Shown: positions 1 to 9,845, counted from the first letter of the stretch. The stretch is DNA of 30,692 nt from Chara braunii (GCA_003427395.1 BFEA01000829.1:302097-332788), one strand, 5' to 3'. The notes: generated from the letters alone by a model not told the origin. Program-made: numbers and translations.

Positions 1-51
1 GAAGAGGAGGAAGAGGAGGAGGAAGAAGAGGAAGAAGAGGAGGAGGAAGAA

Positions 52-101
<50 letters not shown>

Positions 102-480
102 AGAGGAGGAAGAGGAAGAGGAGGAAGCGGAAGAGGAGGAAGCGGAAGAGGAAGAGGAGGAAGAGGAGGAAGAGGAGGAAGAGGAGGAAGAGGAGGAAGA
201 GGAGGAGGAGGAAGAGGAAGAGGAAGAGGACGAGGAAGAGGAAGAGGAAGAGGAAGAGAAAGAGGAGGAAGAAGAAGGAGAAGAGGAGGAAGAAGAGGAG
301 GAAAAAGAAGAAGAAGAAGAAGAAAAAGAGGAAGAAGAAGAGGACGAAGAAGAGGAGGAGGAAGAGGAGGAGGAAGAGGAGGAGGAAGAAGAGGAGGAGG
401 AAGAAGAAGAAGAAGAAGAAGAAGAAGAAGAAGAAGAAGAAGAAGAAGAAGAAGAAGAAGAAGAAGAGGAGGAGGAGGCT
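1..480. repeat. (GAA/GAG)n purine-only microsatellite
   Basis: The + strand is almost entirely G and A, arranged as GAA, GAG and GGA triplets; the right third is nearly pure (GAA)n. Read in frame it gives a poly-Glu/Gly tract, but there is no start and no flanking host-gene sequence, so I treat it as simple repeat. It runs directly into a gypsy reverse-transcriptase remnant at about 487. The left end is cut by the window. Confidence 0.95.
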
Positions 481-486
481 GTAGGA

Positions 487-845
487 GGAAGAAGTTTTGT
501 ACTTGGGCCACATGTTAGACGGAGATGGCATTAAGCGTGAGGACAGTAAGATAGCGGCGATTAAAGATTGGCCGACGCCCCGCACATTGACAGAGTTGCG
601 GTCGTTCCTAGGCCTTGCTAACTATTACAGGAAGTTCGTAAGGAACTTCTCGACTATCGTCGCTCCCCTTCGAGGCAATCTGGCAGTGGAATAAGGACTG
701 TACGTCTGCGCTGAAGAAGTTAAAGCGCGCATTGATAGAGTACCCTGTCCTCAAAGTAGCCGATCCGTCCTTGCCTTTTGTCGTCACCACGGACACGCGT
801 CAATATGGTATAGGCGCCGTGTTACAGCAGGAAAGTGAGTTGTAG
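487..845 (+). pseudogene. Ty3/gypsy reverse transcriptase/RNase H remnant
   Basis: The frame reads [20 protein letters not shown], then a stretch ending [17 protein letters not shown]. This is the end of the gypsy RT (YLGH block) and the start of the RT-RNase H connection. Near 686 the frame shifts by one, and the reading resumes as an aligned ALKKLKRALIEYPVLKVADP block followed by RNase H start motif QYGIGAVLQQ, ending at a stop at 843-845. The upstream RT is missing: the fragment starts inside or beside the GAA tract. It is related to, but not the same copy as, the longer element at 4767-13853, whose RNase H start also reads YPVLKIVDPSLPF. Dead fragment. Confidence 0.85.
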
Positions 846-859
846 CTTTCCCGAAACCG

Positions 860-1793
860 CAGAAGTGCGCCGCAAGTGTGATAATAACCCAGTAGATAAG
901 GATAAAATAACTGAAACATTCAAGAAACAATTCCTAGGAGAAGGGAAAATAGCAGTAATAGATCAGAACAAAATTCAATTGGGACAATGGAGATACACAC
1001 ACCTAACCCACTCACAGCCGATAGAAAAAACAAGAAGCAGAACCCATCTGACAGACATGACGTTAGGCCTGAATTGAACCATAATATCCGCACATAGAAC
1101 TCGAAGGAGGGAACCAACGACACAACCTCCACTAACCAACGAAACTACAGGCACGTACAAGTTTTCGGTGAACTAGTTACTAAAACGAAGGGCTAAAATC
1201 GTAGAGGACTAGGGAATAGCTCCCTCAAGGAAAAGATAAAATTATAAACCGTGTACAACAGACGACCCGAAAAGCCTACGGTGTAGGGTTTAAGAGAAGG
1301 CCAAAGGCAGAAACAGCAGTGCAGATAAGATATAGGGTACCTGGCAGCCTAAAAGCTGAGAGAGATGAAGGTTAGAGAATAAAACCGCACAGAGGTCAAG
1401 AAGTAGCAAGTTCACATGAGTTGCCTTGTTATGGTCGGGTAGAGCTGCGTAGAAACAATCATTGGCAAACCCTTAGATGCCAGCTCCAGACATCGGCTCT
1501 AGTGTTCAGGTTTATCCGACAGCACTCAGCTGAGAGGAGCTAGGAGCTAGGCAACTCATAGGATCAGGAGGTAGTGGATATAGGCTAACTTAGGAAGGGG
1601 TGAGGGGTGGTACATCCTTCCCCAGGGAAGTAATCAATGCCGTCCACTCGGGTCTCTCAGCCATAATGGGGAGGAGTGTGCGTGTGTTTTCATTGTATTC
1701 ATAACTGACTTGCCGGGGGAATAGGAACCGGACTGTTGCTCCTCAGGATGTCAGGAGCCAGAACCGAGAGGTTCCATTTAAAAAAAAAAAAAA
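860..1793 (+). mobile_element. 5'-truncated LINE: ORF2 C-terminus, 3' UTR and poly(A)
   Basis: The translated block PVDKDKITETFKKQFLGEGK followed by IAVIDQNKIQLGQWRY aligns with the C-terminus of the LINE ORF2 on the other strand (19639-19917; LVDRDKIIEVLNKKQLGEGR, IAIITQNRLQFRQWRH). Both end a few residues later with a similar stop context. From 1078 to about 1780 the sequence matches the 3' tail at 17130-17640 (reverse complement), including the blocks around the words CTCAGCTGAGAGGAGCT and GGAATAGGAACCGGACTGTT. It ends in about 13 A at 1781-1793. Together this is a typical 5'-truncated non-LTR insertion. Its left end abuts the gypsy remnant. Confidence 0.85.
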
Positions 1794-1810
1794 TGTTGGG
1801 GGTGGAGTAC

Positions 1811-1848
1811 CTGTCTCTTATACACATCTAGATGTGTATAAGAGACAG
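1811..1848. other. Nextera mate-pair junction adapter (assembly contaminant)
   Basis: A perfect 38-bp palindrome made of CTGTCTCTTATACACATCT joined to its reverse complement. The 19-bp half is the Tn5 mosaic end used in tagmentation, and the head-to-head pair is the circularisation junction adapter of Nextera mate-pair libraries. It is not biological. Sequence on either side of it should not be assumed contiguous in the genome. Confidence 0.97.
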
Positions 1849-2064
1849 GTTCCCGGTGCTGCGCTGAACCTAAAATAGCGCAGCGCGGTTGCTCCTCAAT
1901 GCCGCTGCTCCAACCTGCAGCAATGGCCGCTGGACCGGCCTAAGTACCGTCCGGCGGCCGGTCGGCCTNGCTCCTTGGCTGCCTGTTTTTCTGTCTGTGT
2001 TAGTCCTGCTGATAGGGCTGCTTGTGTTAAATTCTGTTTGCGCTGAATTCTGTGAGGTTTACAC
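1849..2064. other. Library-derived insert between two adapter junctions
   Basis: 216 bp trapped between two mate-pair junction adapters, with a single N at 1969. The right part (1971-2064) is essentially identical to 17990-18083 in the LINE 3' region, so this piece is probably misplaced mate-pair read sequence. The left part (1849-1968) is GC-rich and I cannot place it elsewhere in the window. Confidence 0.8.
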
Positions 2065-2102
2065 CTGTCTCTTATACACATCTAGATGTGTATAAGAGAC
2101 AG
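2065..2102. other. Second Nextera mate-pair junction adapter
   Basis: Identical 38-bp adapter palindrome to the one 254 bp upstream. Two exact copies this close, with a single N between them, indicate gap filling with untrimmed mate-pair reads. Confidence 0.97.
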
Positions 2103-2148
2103 ATGCTCTTGTCACCCCCTAAAGTGATCACCCATCCATGGAGTCCCA

Positions 2149-2171
2149 AAAAAAAAAAAAAAAAAAAAAAC
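2149..2171 (+). repeat. Poly(A) run
   Basis: About 22 consecutive A. It could be the tail of a retro-inserted sequence, but no upstream element is identifiable because the adapter junction lies only about 45 bp to the left. Confidence 0.7.
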
Positions 2172-2334
2172 ATGCAGGGAACAAATGACTAACCTGAAGT
2201 GGCAACTTTTCTTTTCCCCCCATCTCGACAAATGATAAGTTCCAAAGCAAATGTGTGGGACAACCTTCTGTGAACTGTAGTGCCAACTCTTGCCCCTATA
2301 AGTTTGAAAGCAGATGCATAGAAAAACGGCTGAC

Positions 2335-2547
2335 CTGTCGAAGCTCATCAGCCTCGCGGGCAAGGGCTCTGCAGTCGTCTTCCCTGGCTCTGAGCTCTAT
2401 TCTTGCTGCAGCTGCCTCTCGATTCGCCAGCTCTGCAGCATTTGCCATAGCAGATAGGTGTCCCTCCCTCTCATGAAGCACGTTGAGAGCAGACTGCAGC
2501 TCTAGGTCTTGACGCATGCTTTTCTGTAGAACCCTCTCCACTTCTCT
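2335..2547 (-). CDS. Putative internal exon of a coiled-coil protein
   Basis: On the - strand a pyrimidine-rich acceptor (CTTTTCTTTTGACAG) precedes an uninterrupted 213-bp exon, which is followed by a GTCAGC donor. The exon is exactly 71 codons in phase 0. It begins REVERVLQKSMRQDLELQ and ends with a segment rich in A/R/E/D/L (AREDDCRALAREADELRQ). Charged residues and leucines are spaced as in a long coiled coil, and there are no prolines or glycine runs. Clean splice sites and phase make this far better than a chance ORF. It matches the style and phase of the exon at 29653-29832, so both may belong to one - strand gene with retroelements in the intron between. I do not recognise the family; golgin-like, kinesin-tail or basal-body coiled-coil proteins are all possible. 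The donor side runs toward the adapter scar at 2065-2102. Confidence 0.65.
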
Positions 2548-2597
2548 CTGTCAAAAGAAAAGCACCAGCTGTCAGTTCTTCAGAAGAAAAGAACAAA

Positions 2598-2688
2598 CCA
2601 AAAGAAAGGAAAGAAAAGAAAAGCAAAGAAAAGAAAAGAAAAGAAAAGAAAAGAAAAGAAAAGAAGAGAAAAGAAAAGAAAAGAAAGG
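2598..2688. repeat. (GAAAA)n pentanucleotide microsatellite
   Basis: AAGAAAAGAAAAG-type units run with few interruptions. The Lys/Arg-rich and Phe/Leu-rich ORFs across it are artefacts. It lies in the putative intron just upstream (- strand) of the 2335-2547 exon. Confidence 0.9.
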
Positions 2689-2889
2689 CCAAGCCATCAG
2701 TTCTCTGAACTTCTTTCATGGTGACCAGCAACCTTTGAGCTTTGACATATGCTTAAATCTGACCTTCTCTAAAACTGGCCATTGTCAAGGCTATACTGAA
2801 CGCTGGCCATTGCCTAAAGGCTTCCATATGTAGCTAAACGGACTCCTGACACCCTAGTAGCAATGTCTAATAGCCACTTACCCCTTGGC

Positions 2890-3420
2890 TTCTCCAGAGG
2901 CCTCACCTTTGGTGATTTATCCACCATCCAAATGTTACTATCCCTCTTTCACTACCCCGATTTATTACCATATCAGATAGCTGACAGAACCTGCTCATCA
3001 GTCTCCTAATTTTATGCATGTTGCTAATAAGGATTCTACCATCAATGTTAGGTCATCAGCAAGTGCGAACAAATGGGGATCCATTATCCTTCTATCTATT
3101 TTTTGTAGTGATGGAAGCTTTAGCGGCCAACCTTAGGGCCAATGAGGATCTGTGAAGAATCAGAGTAGCCTCAATCCCCAATGAGAACATACCCATTCAA
3201 ATGCTGGTTGCCCCCCCTCTTTTTGAGAAGATCACAAGCATAAGCGATTTTGAAATTTCCCAACAGCATTCATTACTTTTCCACTGGACGAGATTTTATT
3301 GTTGACAACTACAAACCACCCCAAGATCTTATATCCGTACCAAGTCAGAGAGTACCTTACTCCCAAATGGATAGGATGCCCTGTACCTTCTCTACAGCTC
3401 TAGTATATGAAACCCTTCCA
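2890..3420 (-). pseudogene. Heavily decayed LINE reverse-transcriptase fragment
   Basis: On the - strand near 3000-3090 the reading LFALADDLTLMVESL carries the RT catalytic-block pattern (ADD) in the same context as LFADDLTVLIWAS of the LINE at 21395-21886. About 30 codons later, after stops and a frame change, VTFGWWINHQR matches TTGWWLTDPE at the same spacing. The upstream part to about 3420 has scattered RT-like words but many stops, so its extent is uncertain. No intact coding potential. Confidence 0.5.
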
Positions 3421-4369
3421 AAGAAAATATTTTATCTATGTGTCCCCTTTTTTTTGGGGGGGGGGAACACCCATGAGCCGGAATCTCTATCCAGGGGCTG
3501 AATCGCACTTTCTCAGCTTATCTCCAACCCCCAATACAACGTTTCCAACTACAACTTCCAAGAACTCCATATTCTGGTTCTGCATTCGGTTCCCATGATG
3601 TTGCGCTTCTATTTGACTTCTGAGTCCCATGCTAAGCATCCGAGGCAAATTCACATTCCTTAGGCAAGCCATTTTCAACAATTTCGCCTCTGTGCTATCA
3701 GCCTAGTATCAGGCAAAAGTGTCTAGATCCGTTAGTCTAAGTTCAAAAGTGTGGTGTAGTGGTGAGAAGTCACATTATACAAAGTGACTACACTAAATAT
3801 CTAGGAAGAAAATATGTGCGCCCAGGCCACCAAGTGGTGCCCCGGCACATGCCTAGATTCCTGGTCAGGCATAATGCCTGAGCCAGGTTCCGGGCAGCAG
3901 CAGTACCAAAAAAACAAAAAGTCGGGGGAAAAATGTGTTCTGTAGAATTGCAATGCAAACGACTTTGGTCAGTCAATGTCAGTCGATGTCCGTCCCAAGA
4001 AAATAGCAAATTCAGACTAAGGCACCCCCCTCTACACCCCTTCAGCCCCTTTTAATTTAAAAACCCATACCTTCCCTTTCCCCACCTTAACGGACAACAC
4101 TGAAAGAAAGAGAAAGAGTAGATTTCGGCTCATCTTGGTGAGGCAGAACATGGAAGACATTCAAAAGACTGGATTTGGGCTCCTCTTGGTGAGGCACTGT
4201 GCTGATCGATCCCCAGATACCCCAGGTGGCAAACATGGAACACATTCAAAGGCAATCTTCAAACACAGTTCACTGTGGAAGCAATTGCAGAACTGACAGA
4301 ATCATTCCTAGCAGCGGAAAGGATCAGCCCAAAAAGGAAACTGTGCGACTAAGACCAGTGAAATAACCT
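3421..4369. other. Unassigned intergenic/intronic sequence
   Basis: No supported gene. It contains a run of T followed directly by ten G at 3446-3465, a C-rich stretch near 4024-4090, and a short direct repeat (TTGGGCTCCTCTTGGTGAGGC and a near copy, about 4125-4195). Short ORFs on both strands have no recognisable domain or splice support. Confidence 0.5.
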
Positions 4370-4373
4370 GATG

Positions 4374-4445
4374 TGGAACAGTGGCTGAGCTTGGAATCGA
4401 GATCGTGCCGTTTGCCAGTACACCATTCAAGGTTCGGATCCCACC
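4374..4445 (+). repeat. Possible tRNA-derived SINE head
   Basis: An A-box-like stretch (TGGAACAGTGGCTGAG) is followed about 55 bp later by a B-box-like GGTTCGGATCC, the spacing of a class II tRNA internal promoter. The rest does not obviously fold as a functional tRNA. Downstream there is a unique body of about 60 bp and then a (GAA)n tail, as in tRNA-derived SINEs. This is motif-based only; a chance match cannot be excluded. Confidence 0.35.
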
Positions 4446-4507
4446 AACAGACCTTTGGCACCCTATATAGGGGTTGGGAGGGCCTGGGGGACATTGCCCG
4501 CGAATCC

Positions 4508-4650
4508 AGAGCAGGAGAAGGAGAAGGAGAAGGGAGAAGAAGAAGAAGGGAGAAGAAGAAAAAGAAGGGAGAAGAAGAAGAAGAAGAAGAAGAAGAAGGG
4601 AGAAGAAGCAGAAGAAGAAGGGAGAAGAAGAAGAAGAAGAAGAAGAAGAA
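4508..4650. repeat. (GAA)n/(GGA)n microsatellite
   Basis: Imperfect (GAA)n with GGGAGAAG interruptions, followed immediately by an AT-rich stretch of TATA-type words (4650-4766) that forms the left flank of the LTR element. Glu/Lys/Arg-rich and Ser/Leu-rich ORFs across it are repeat artefacts. Confidence 0.92.
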
Positions 4651-4766
4651 CGATATATATAATACAAATAATCTATATATAAAAATAATAACGTATATCA
4701 TATTAATCATATTGTATTAATAGTGATTATATAGTGTTCTATATATCATATATAAATATATGATAT

Positions 4767-6138
4767 TGTAATGAACCCACTATAATAGATACTCAGAAGT
4801 TGTCAATCTACCGTAGTTTCAGTATCTGCATGAAAGTCTCCAGATGGTGAAATGATACCTCAAACAGTAACTCGTTATCAAAAAGAGAAGAGAGTGGAGG
4901 GAGAATAGACAAAGGAGAGGAAGACAGATCGCACAGAACCCTTCAGATCCCTCTCCTTCTCCGGTCTTCTTTCCGCACCACATCATCAATGATAATAAGT
5001 ATATTCTTGATCACACACAATAGTGCCACGTGACAGTTTATCTCATGAAGACTCCGAAGACACAGCAGATTTCCAGTGACGACGTCAACCTCAGGTGAGT
5101 ACCCGATTCCCTACATTCACAGATCCCGATCTTCCTCCTCCTCACAACCAGTCACCTCATGTAGACAGCGTGGACAATGCCACATCAGCAATCAAAACAG
5201 GTGGCATTCGCCACATCATCAATGTAGACCAGTAGCAGCGCCACGTAAACCAGAGGCAACGCCACGTCAGCATGCCATGTCGACCAGAGGCAGCGCCACG
5301 TCAGCATGCCATGTCGACCAGAGGCAGCGCCACATATACCAGAGGCAGCGCCACGTCAGCATGCCACGTAGACCAGAGGCAGCACATATACCAGAGGCAG
5401 CGCCATGTCAGCATGCCACGTAGACCAGAGGCAACGCCACATATACCAGAGGCAGCGCCACGTCAGCATGCCATGCAGACCAGAGGCAGCGCCACATATA
5501 CCAGAGGCAGTGCCACATCAGCATGCCACGTAGGCCAGAGGCAGCGCCACGTCAGCATGCCACATAGACCAGAGGCAGCGCCACATCAGCATGCCACATA
5601 GACCAGAGGCAGCACCACGTCAGCATAGCCTGGCGCACTGAGAAAGCGCCAGCATGCTGCCTCCACCTTGTGTTGTCGCCTGCAGCGCCTGTGCACAACC
5701 AACATGTAGCCAGCGTCTAGCCAAAGTCGAGCCAGCGTTAAAGCAGCATAGCAAGACTGAATGCCTTGACTTCCTCGAGGCCAGCCGTAAGTAGTATTCA
5801 GCAAGGTTGTCTGGCCTTGGTGCACTTCCCCTCAGTCGTCCAGATTGACTCACAGCTGAAGGCCCGGATTGTACAGTTGCAGACTTCTCCCTTGGACCTG
5901 ATGCTGTCTGGGTACCTGCGTACAAACAAGTGTGTGTGCTTGACCTGCGGCCTGGGCTAGGTACCTTTGGACTTTGACAGTTGGGTGGACCGACAGTTGA
6001 CCAAAGTCAACTGTCACACACCCAGGCCCTGAATTCGTGAAGGGCCTTTTCTGCCCTGGTTCGGCCTGGGCTGAAGACAGCCAAGAAGGCCTTCTGATGA
6101 CCCTCAGTTCCACGCGACAAATGGCATGGGCGATTGCA
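4767..6138 (-). repeat. 3' LTR (left copy)
   Basis: On the + strand it runs from TGTAATGAA to GATTGCA, so on the element strand it is TGCAATC...TTCATTACA. It is homologous throughout to 12513-13853. It contains a minisatellite at about 5226-5640 with roughly 13 AGAGGCA-type units. The element's PPT lies immediately outside its right edge. One arm of the G-box palindrome near 5027 has decayed relative to the other LTR. Confidence 0.9.
5226..5640. repeat. LTR minisatellite with repeated bZIP-type cores (left)
   Basis: Tandem units of about 34 bp (CCAGAGGCAGCGCCACGTCA then GCATGCCACGTAGA) alternate with shorter units of about 21 bp that carry CCACATATA. I count six exact CCACGTCA cores (TGACGTGG on the element strand) and several one-base variants, CCACATCA or CCATGTCA, which are what CpG decay would give. 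The frames across the array (repeats like RQRHVSMPRRPEAA) are artefacts. Confidence 0.9.
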
Positions 6139-6151
6139 TTCCTGCCGTCCC
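6139..6151 (-). other. Polypurine tract of the gypsy element
   Basis: On the element strand the bases GGGACGGCAGGAA sit directly before the TGCAATC start of the 3' LTR, the position where plus-strand DNA synthesis is primed. It is purine-rich with two C interruptions, so it may have decayed. Confidence 0.65.
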
Positions 6152-6185
6152 AGTTTTCGAGTTCCATCGCAAAAATTACATCAAT

Positions 6186-7636
6186 TCCCAGTTAACCCAC
6201 ATTCATATGCAGCAACAATATCAGGAGGAGCGGGTAGAAGTTCTTTCCTACTAAACCATTAATCTTCAGATGGGGGTTGGGACTTGAACGTTACCTTGTA
6301 CTGCTTCTGAGGTCGTCCTCTGCCACCTGTAGAGAAATAGCCATGCTTCAATATTTTCTCAACTTCATAGCCTCCATTCATAGAGGGTGGAATCATAGAT
6401 GGCCTATTTGGGAAATCATCACTTTCTACATAAGGTAGCAGTTTAGACGCATGGAAGACAGGGTATGTCCTGAGGTGTGGAGGTATATCTACACGATAGG
6501 AAGGTCCATCTTCTCCTCCAATTACTTTGAGAACTTCCCAGGGGCCATAGTAGACAGGTAGCAATTTTTTAGACACGTTCTCTTCCAAGGAAAATTCTTT
6601 GAACTTAACCCAAACAAAGTTCCCTTCTTGGAGTTGTGAAGGACGATGATGTCTATTAGCTTGTTCAATCATTTGCAACTGGGTTTTTTGTACGTTTTCC
6701 TTTACCTTCTTAATGTCTTCTTTATACAGAACTGCAAATTCACGCATACCTGGGGGACCGTGGGGGTAGCCTCTGAATCAGGTCCCTTGTTAAAGCATCA
6801 ATGGGACGTCTAGGCTTCCAACCTTTATGCAGTGCGTTAGGTGTTCTACATGTGACAGTATGTATACTATTGTTATATGCACTGGCAATTTTAGGCAAGT
6901 TCTCATCCCAGTCAATCTGATCTGGAAGGACATACATTCGCAAAAGTTGTTGACAGAGACGATTCATTTGCTCAGTTTGGCCATTCGTTTCGGGATGTCT
7001 GCCTAATGACATGGTCAACCTGGTTCCATAGACTTCCATCAACTTTTTCCATTGTGGACTGGTGAACCGAACATCTCTATCTGATACGATGGTTTTGGGA
7101 AATCAATACTCAGAGACCCATCACATTTGAAATTTTTGTACGACTAGTTCGATTTTAGCTTCAGCAGACAAAGGAATGAACATAACATACTTAGAGAATA
7201 TATCGACGATTACCATTACCTGACTATTGTCGTTTTTACTCTTAGTGAGGCTCATAAATTCAATTGAGATAGACTCACCTGGCTCACTTGGAATAGGCAG
7301 CGGTCGTAATAGTCCCATTGGATTCTCATGTGAGGGTTTGTTCCTCTGACAGACAAGACAAGGCCGCACATACGTTAGTACATCTTCCTTCATTCCTTTC
7401 CGCTCAAAACGTTCTCGTACATCAGCATACGTCTTCTTAAAACCAAAGTGACCTTCCGCATCATGACATTCCCCAATTATTAAGCTCTTGATTGGTTCTA
7501 CGTGAGGAACACACAATCGTTCTTCGGTTTTATCCAGTAAAAAGAGTATGTCATCGATCATTCCATATTCTGGAAACATCTCAGGGTCTTTTTCGTAGAG
7601 TTTCAATGATAGGACTCCTAATAGGATCACTCTCAT
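6186..7636 (-). pseudogene. gypsy integrase with chromodomain, disrupted
   Basis: 7636-7121 carries the HHCC zinc domain (HDAEGHFGFKKTY ... CLVCQRNK) and the start of the catalytic core, including VMVIVDIFSKYVMFIPL. A stop follows near 7121. The core resumes with TIVSDRDVRFTSPQWKKLME and HPETNGQTEQMNR (second Asp and Glu of the DDE triad) to 6740. A frameshift leads to 6747-6262, the integrase C-terminal region (PVYYGPWEVLKVIGG, VFHASKLLPYV), then a chromodomain-like end (GGYEVEKILKHGYFS, QYKVTFKSQPPSED). A TAA at 6259-6261 cuts the chromodomain where the family usually has Thr-Trp-Glu-Pro; the frame goes on as WFSRKELLPAPPDIVAAYE to about 6186. The first catalytic Asp is Glu here (SIEFM where SMDFI is usual). 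Confidence 0.88.
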
Positions 7637-7662
7637 ATCCCTGGCGGATCTGTTATTTCAGT

Positions 7663-9199
7663 TCATTTCAATATCGAGATAAGAGACAATAGCTCAAAAG
7701 AAATCTGCACGTCTGACAAAGCATCCGCAACTACGTTAGACTTACCTTTGATGGTTTTCACCTCAAAGTCAAATGTGTCAAGGAATGCGGACCACCTTAC
7801 CAACTTGTCAGAGAGTTTAGGTTGAGTCTTGATCCACTTCAATGTAGAGTGATCAGAGTAGACAGTGAAATGCCTTCCTAACAAGTAGTGCTTCTAGGTA
7901 TCTACTGCAACTACTAAGGCATACAGTTCTCTTTCATATGTAGAGTTGACTACTTTTTCTGCTGGAAGTCTTCTCGACATAAACTCAACAGGTCTATATC
8001 CTTTACCGTCATTCTGCTTTAGCACAACCCCAATCCCATACTGACTTGCGTTAGTCGTGACAATGAAAGGAAGCGAAGGGTCAACAATCTTTAGGACAGG
8101 GTAGTGAGTCAGAGTATGTTTTAACTTTCGAAATGACGACTCACAATCTTTAACCCACAACCAAGGTTTTTCCTTCTTCAATAGTCTCCTCACAGGAGCG
8201 GCTATCAAAGAGAAGTTTATAACGAACTTCCTATAATAGCTAGTTAGTCCTAAGAAAAACCTTAGTTCAGTTATAGTCTTAGGTTGTGGTCAATCTCTGA
8301 TTGTTGTAATCTTCTTTTCCTCGGGCCTTAGTCCTTCCTCGTTTACTATATGCCCTAAGTATAAAACTTCAGGCTTAGCAAACTCAGACTTCTTCGGATT
8401 CAGTTTGAAATTGCCCTCGCGCAACTTCTGCAAGACCATTCGTAGGTGTTTTTCATTTGCTATGCACTAGAATGTCATCGAGATAGACTATTACGAACTG
8501 GTCAAACCATTGACGGAATAACTCATTCATTGATCTTTGAAAGGTTGCAGGCGCATTGGTCAGACCAAAAGGCATAACCACGAGCTCGTAGTGACCATAC
8601 CTAGTTCAGAAAGTCGTCTTGTGTTGATCCTCAGGAGCCACCTCAATCTGGTGATACCCTGATTTGATATCAATCTTATTGAAGTATCTACACCCCTGCA
8701 ACTGATCCAATAGATCATCAATGCGCGGAAGAGGTTTCACATTTTTAACCGTGACGAAATTCAGCCCGTGATAATCAATACATAAACGAAGTTCACCTTC
8801 CTTTTGGGGCATGAATAAGACAGATGCACCATAAGGAGGTGAGCTAGGGCGAATACATCCTTTATCAGTAAGTTCTTGCAGCTGCTTCCACAATTCCTCA
8901 AGTTCCCTGAGAGACATTCGGTAGATGGGACCCTTGGGAATCTTGCTTCCAGGAATGATCTCGATGGTGTGCTTGATAGCGCTCTCAGTAATTGTCGTCG
9001 GCTCGGTCTGCAAGTCCTTATACTCATCAAAAAGTTTATCGATAGAAGGTGGATAGGATGAAGAATATTCACCAACTCGCTTAACAAGCACCATCATCAC
9101 CTCTTGATCCAACTTCTTCTTCACTACCATTGATCGGAAAGCTGGGTAACTCATACAACAGAAAGACAGAGTAGAGTCAGAGCCAGACTTATGATACAA
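7663..9199 (-). pseudogene. gypsy reverse transcriptase and RNase H, disrupted
   Basis: 9199-8606 opens RT: KGPIYRMSLRELEELWKQLQ, DKGCIRPSSPPYGASVLFM, LRLCIDYHGLN and FNKIDIKSGYHQI (catalytic Asp). An in-frame TGA at 8606-8608 falls where an Arg codon CGA is usual. The frame continues to [18 protein letters not shown] and the catalytic YLDDIL, then meets a TGA at 8453-8455 with a frameshift. VLYLGHIVNEEGL and YYRKFVINFS follow, with another TGA at 8290-8292 at a usual Trp. RNase H runs 8208-7663 (QYGIGVVLKQNDGKGYRPVE, STYERELYALVVAV, then TAG at 7894-7896 at a usual Trp, then HFTVYSDHSTLKWI and VADALS). All the stops at conserved Arg/Trp fit single transitions. Confidence 0.9.
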
Positions 9200-9845
9200 C
9201 TTTTTATCGCACGCAGTTCGGACTTCTCGTCCTTGAGTTTGACAATTTTATCTTTGAACTTAACTTCTGGGTCGGCTTCCTCATGCCAATCCATACCCAG
9301 AATTAAGTCAAAGGGTAAATTCTTCTCAATTAGGAAGGATATCTCGTGTAGAATCTTCTTACCTTCCTTTGTCCTGAAAGAGCACTTGACACGATCGACG
9401 TATTGAGAGACAGTGATCGTGCTCTTGTCAGCCAGTATAGACGTAATAGGTCTAGGTAAATCTTTTACCTTCATTCCCAGATGCAACTTACAAATTCTCT
9501 TCTCTGAGATATAAGACCACGTCGATCCCGGATCTAACAGGGCATCTACTCGCGTGTGCGCAATCTCAATGTCCGTGATCATCAACTCACCCTTAGACTT
9601 CGCTTTCTTCGCCCACGATCTTCGTAGTGCTATTAGTTCATTGTCGGGCTCGTCAAGGGAATCGTCCAGTGAGACTGAACAGAGTTTTGTGTCAGGGTGG
9701 TCTGGACGACGTGCGGAAGAAGAGTCATCCTCTACCTTGAGAGTTGAAAGGATAGAAGGGGTTATAGGCGCCTTTCCTTTATCTTTGTTTAATCCCTTCA
9801 GCTCAATAGGAGCAGATGCAACTCCTAATGGCTGCTCGCTTTTGG
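9151..9845 (-). pseudogene. gypsy aspartic protease with N-terminal linker
   Basis: An open frame extends from about 9845 to 9151. The first part is an acidic/Ser-rich linker (KVEDDSSSARRPDDPDTKLC). The protease follows: VDALLDPGSTWSYIS contains the catalytic Asp in a D-P-G-S setting, a form also seen in plant gypsy elements, and FDLILGMDWHEEADPEVKF is the C-terminal ILG block. It is linked by a frameshift near 9840 to the gag zinc knuckle and by another near 9190 to RT. In the family it cuts the Gag-Pol polyprotein inside the virus-like particle. Confidence 0.85.

Noticed and set aside
1-476. Acidic poly-Glu protein
   Set aside because: A pure purine microsatellite with no start codon or domain; frame continuity follows from the triplet repeat.
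1811-2102. Pair of perfect palindromes that look like transposon ends or an inserted Tn5-type element
   Set aside because: The sequence is exactly the Nextera mate-pair junction adapter, so it is a library artefact.
3720-3745. Another tRNA A-box-like word (TGGTGTAGTGG)
   Set aside because: No B-box at a suitable distance downstream.
4308-4720. Ser/Leu-rich and Glu/Lys-rich ORFs on both strands
   Set aside because: They are translations of the (GAA)n tract in different frames.
5076-5601. Repetitive His/Arg/Gln-rich proteins on the + strand of the LTR (also 12820-13357)
   Set aside because: They are the minisatellite read in frame, on the strand opposite to the element, and differ in unit number between the LTRs.
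5226-5640. CRISPR-like array of short repeats
   Set aside because: Units are directly tandem with no unique spacers, lie in a eukaryotic LTR, and vary in length.
9151-9585. Protease inactivated by Pro in the D-P-G-S motif
   Set aside because: The catalytic Asp is present, and the DPGS form is found in other plant gypsy proteases, so it is not a lesion by itself.
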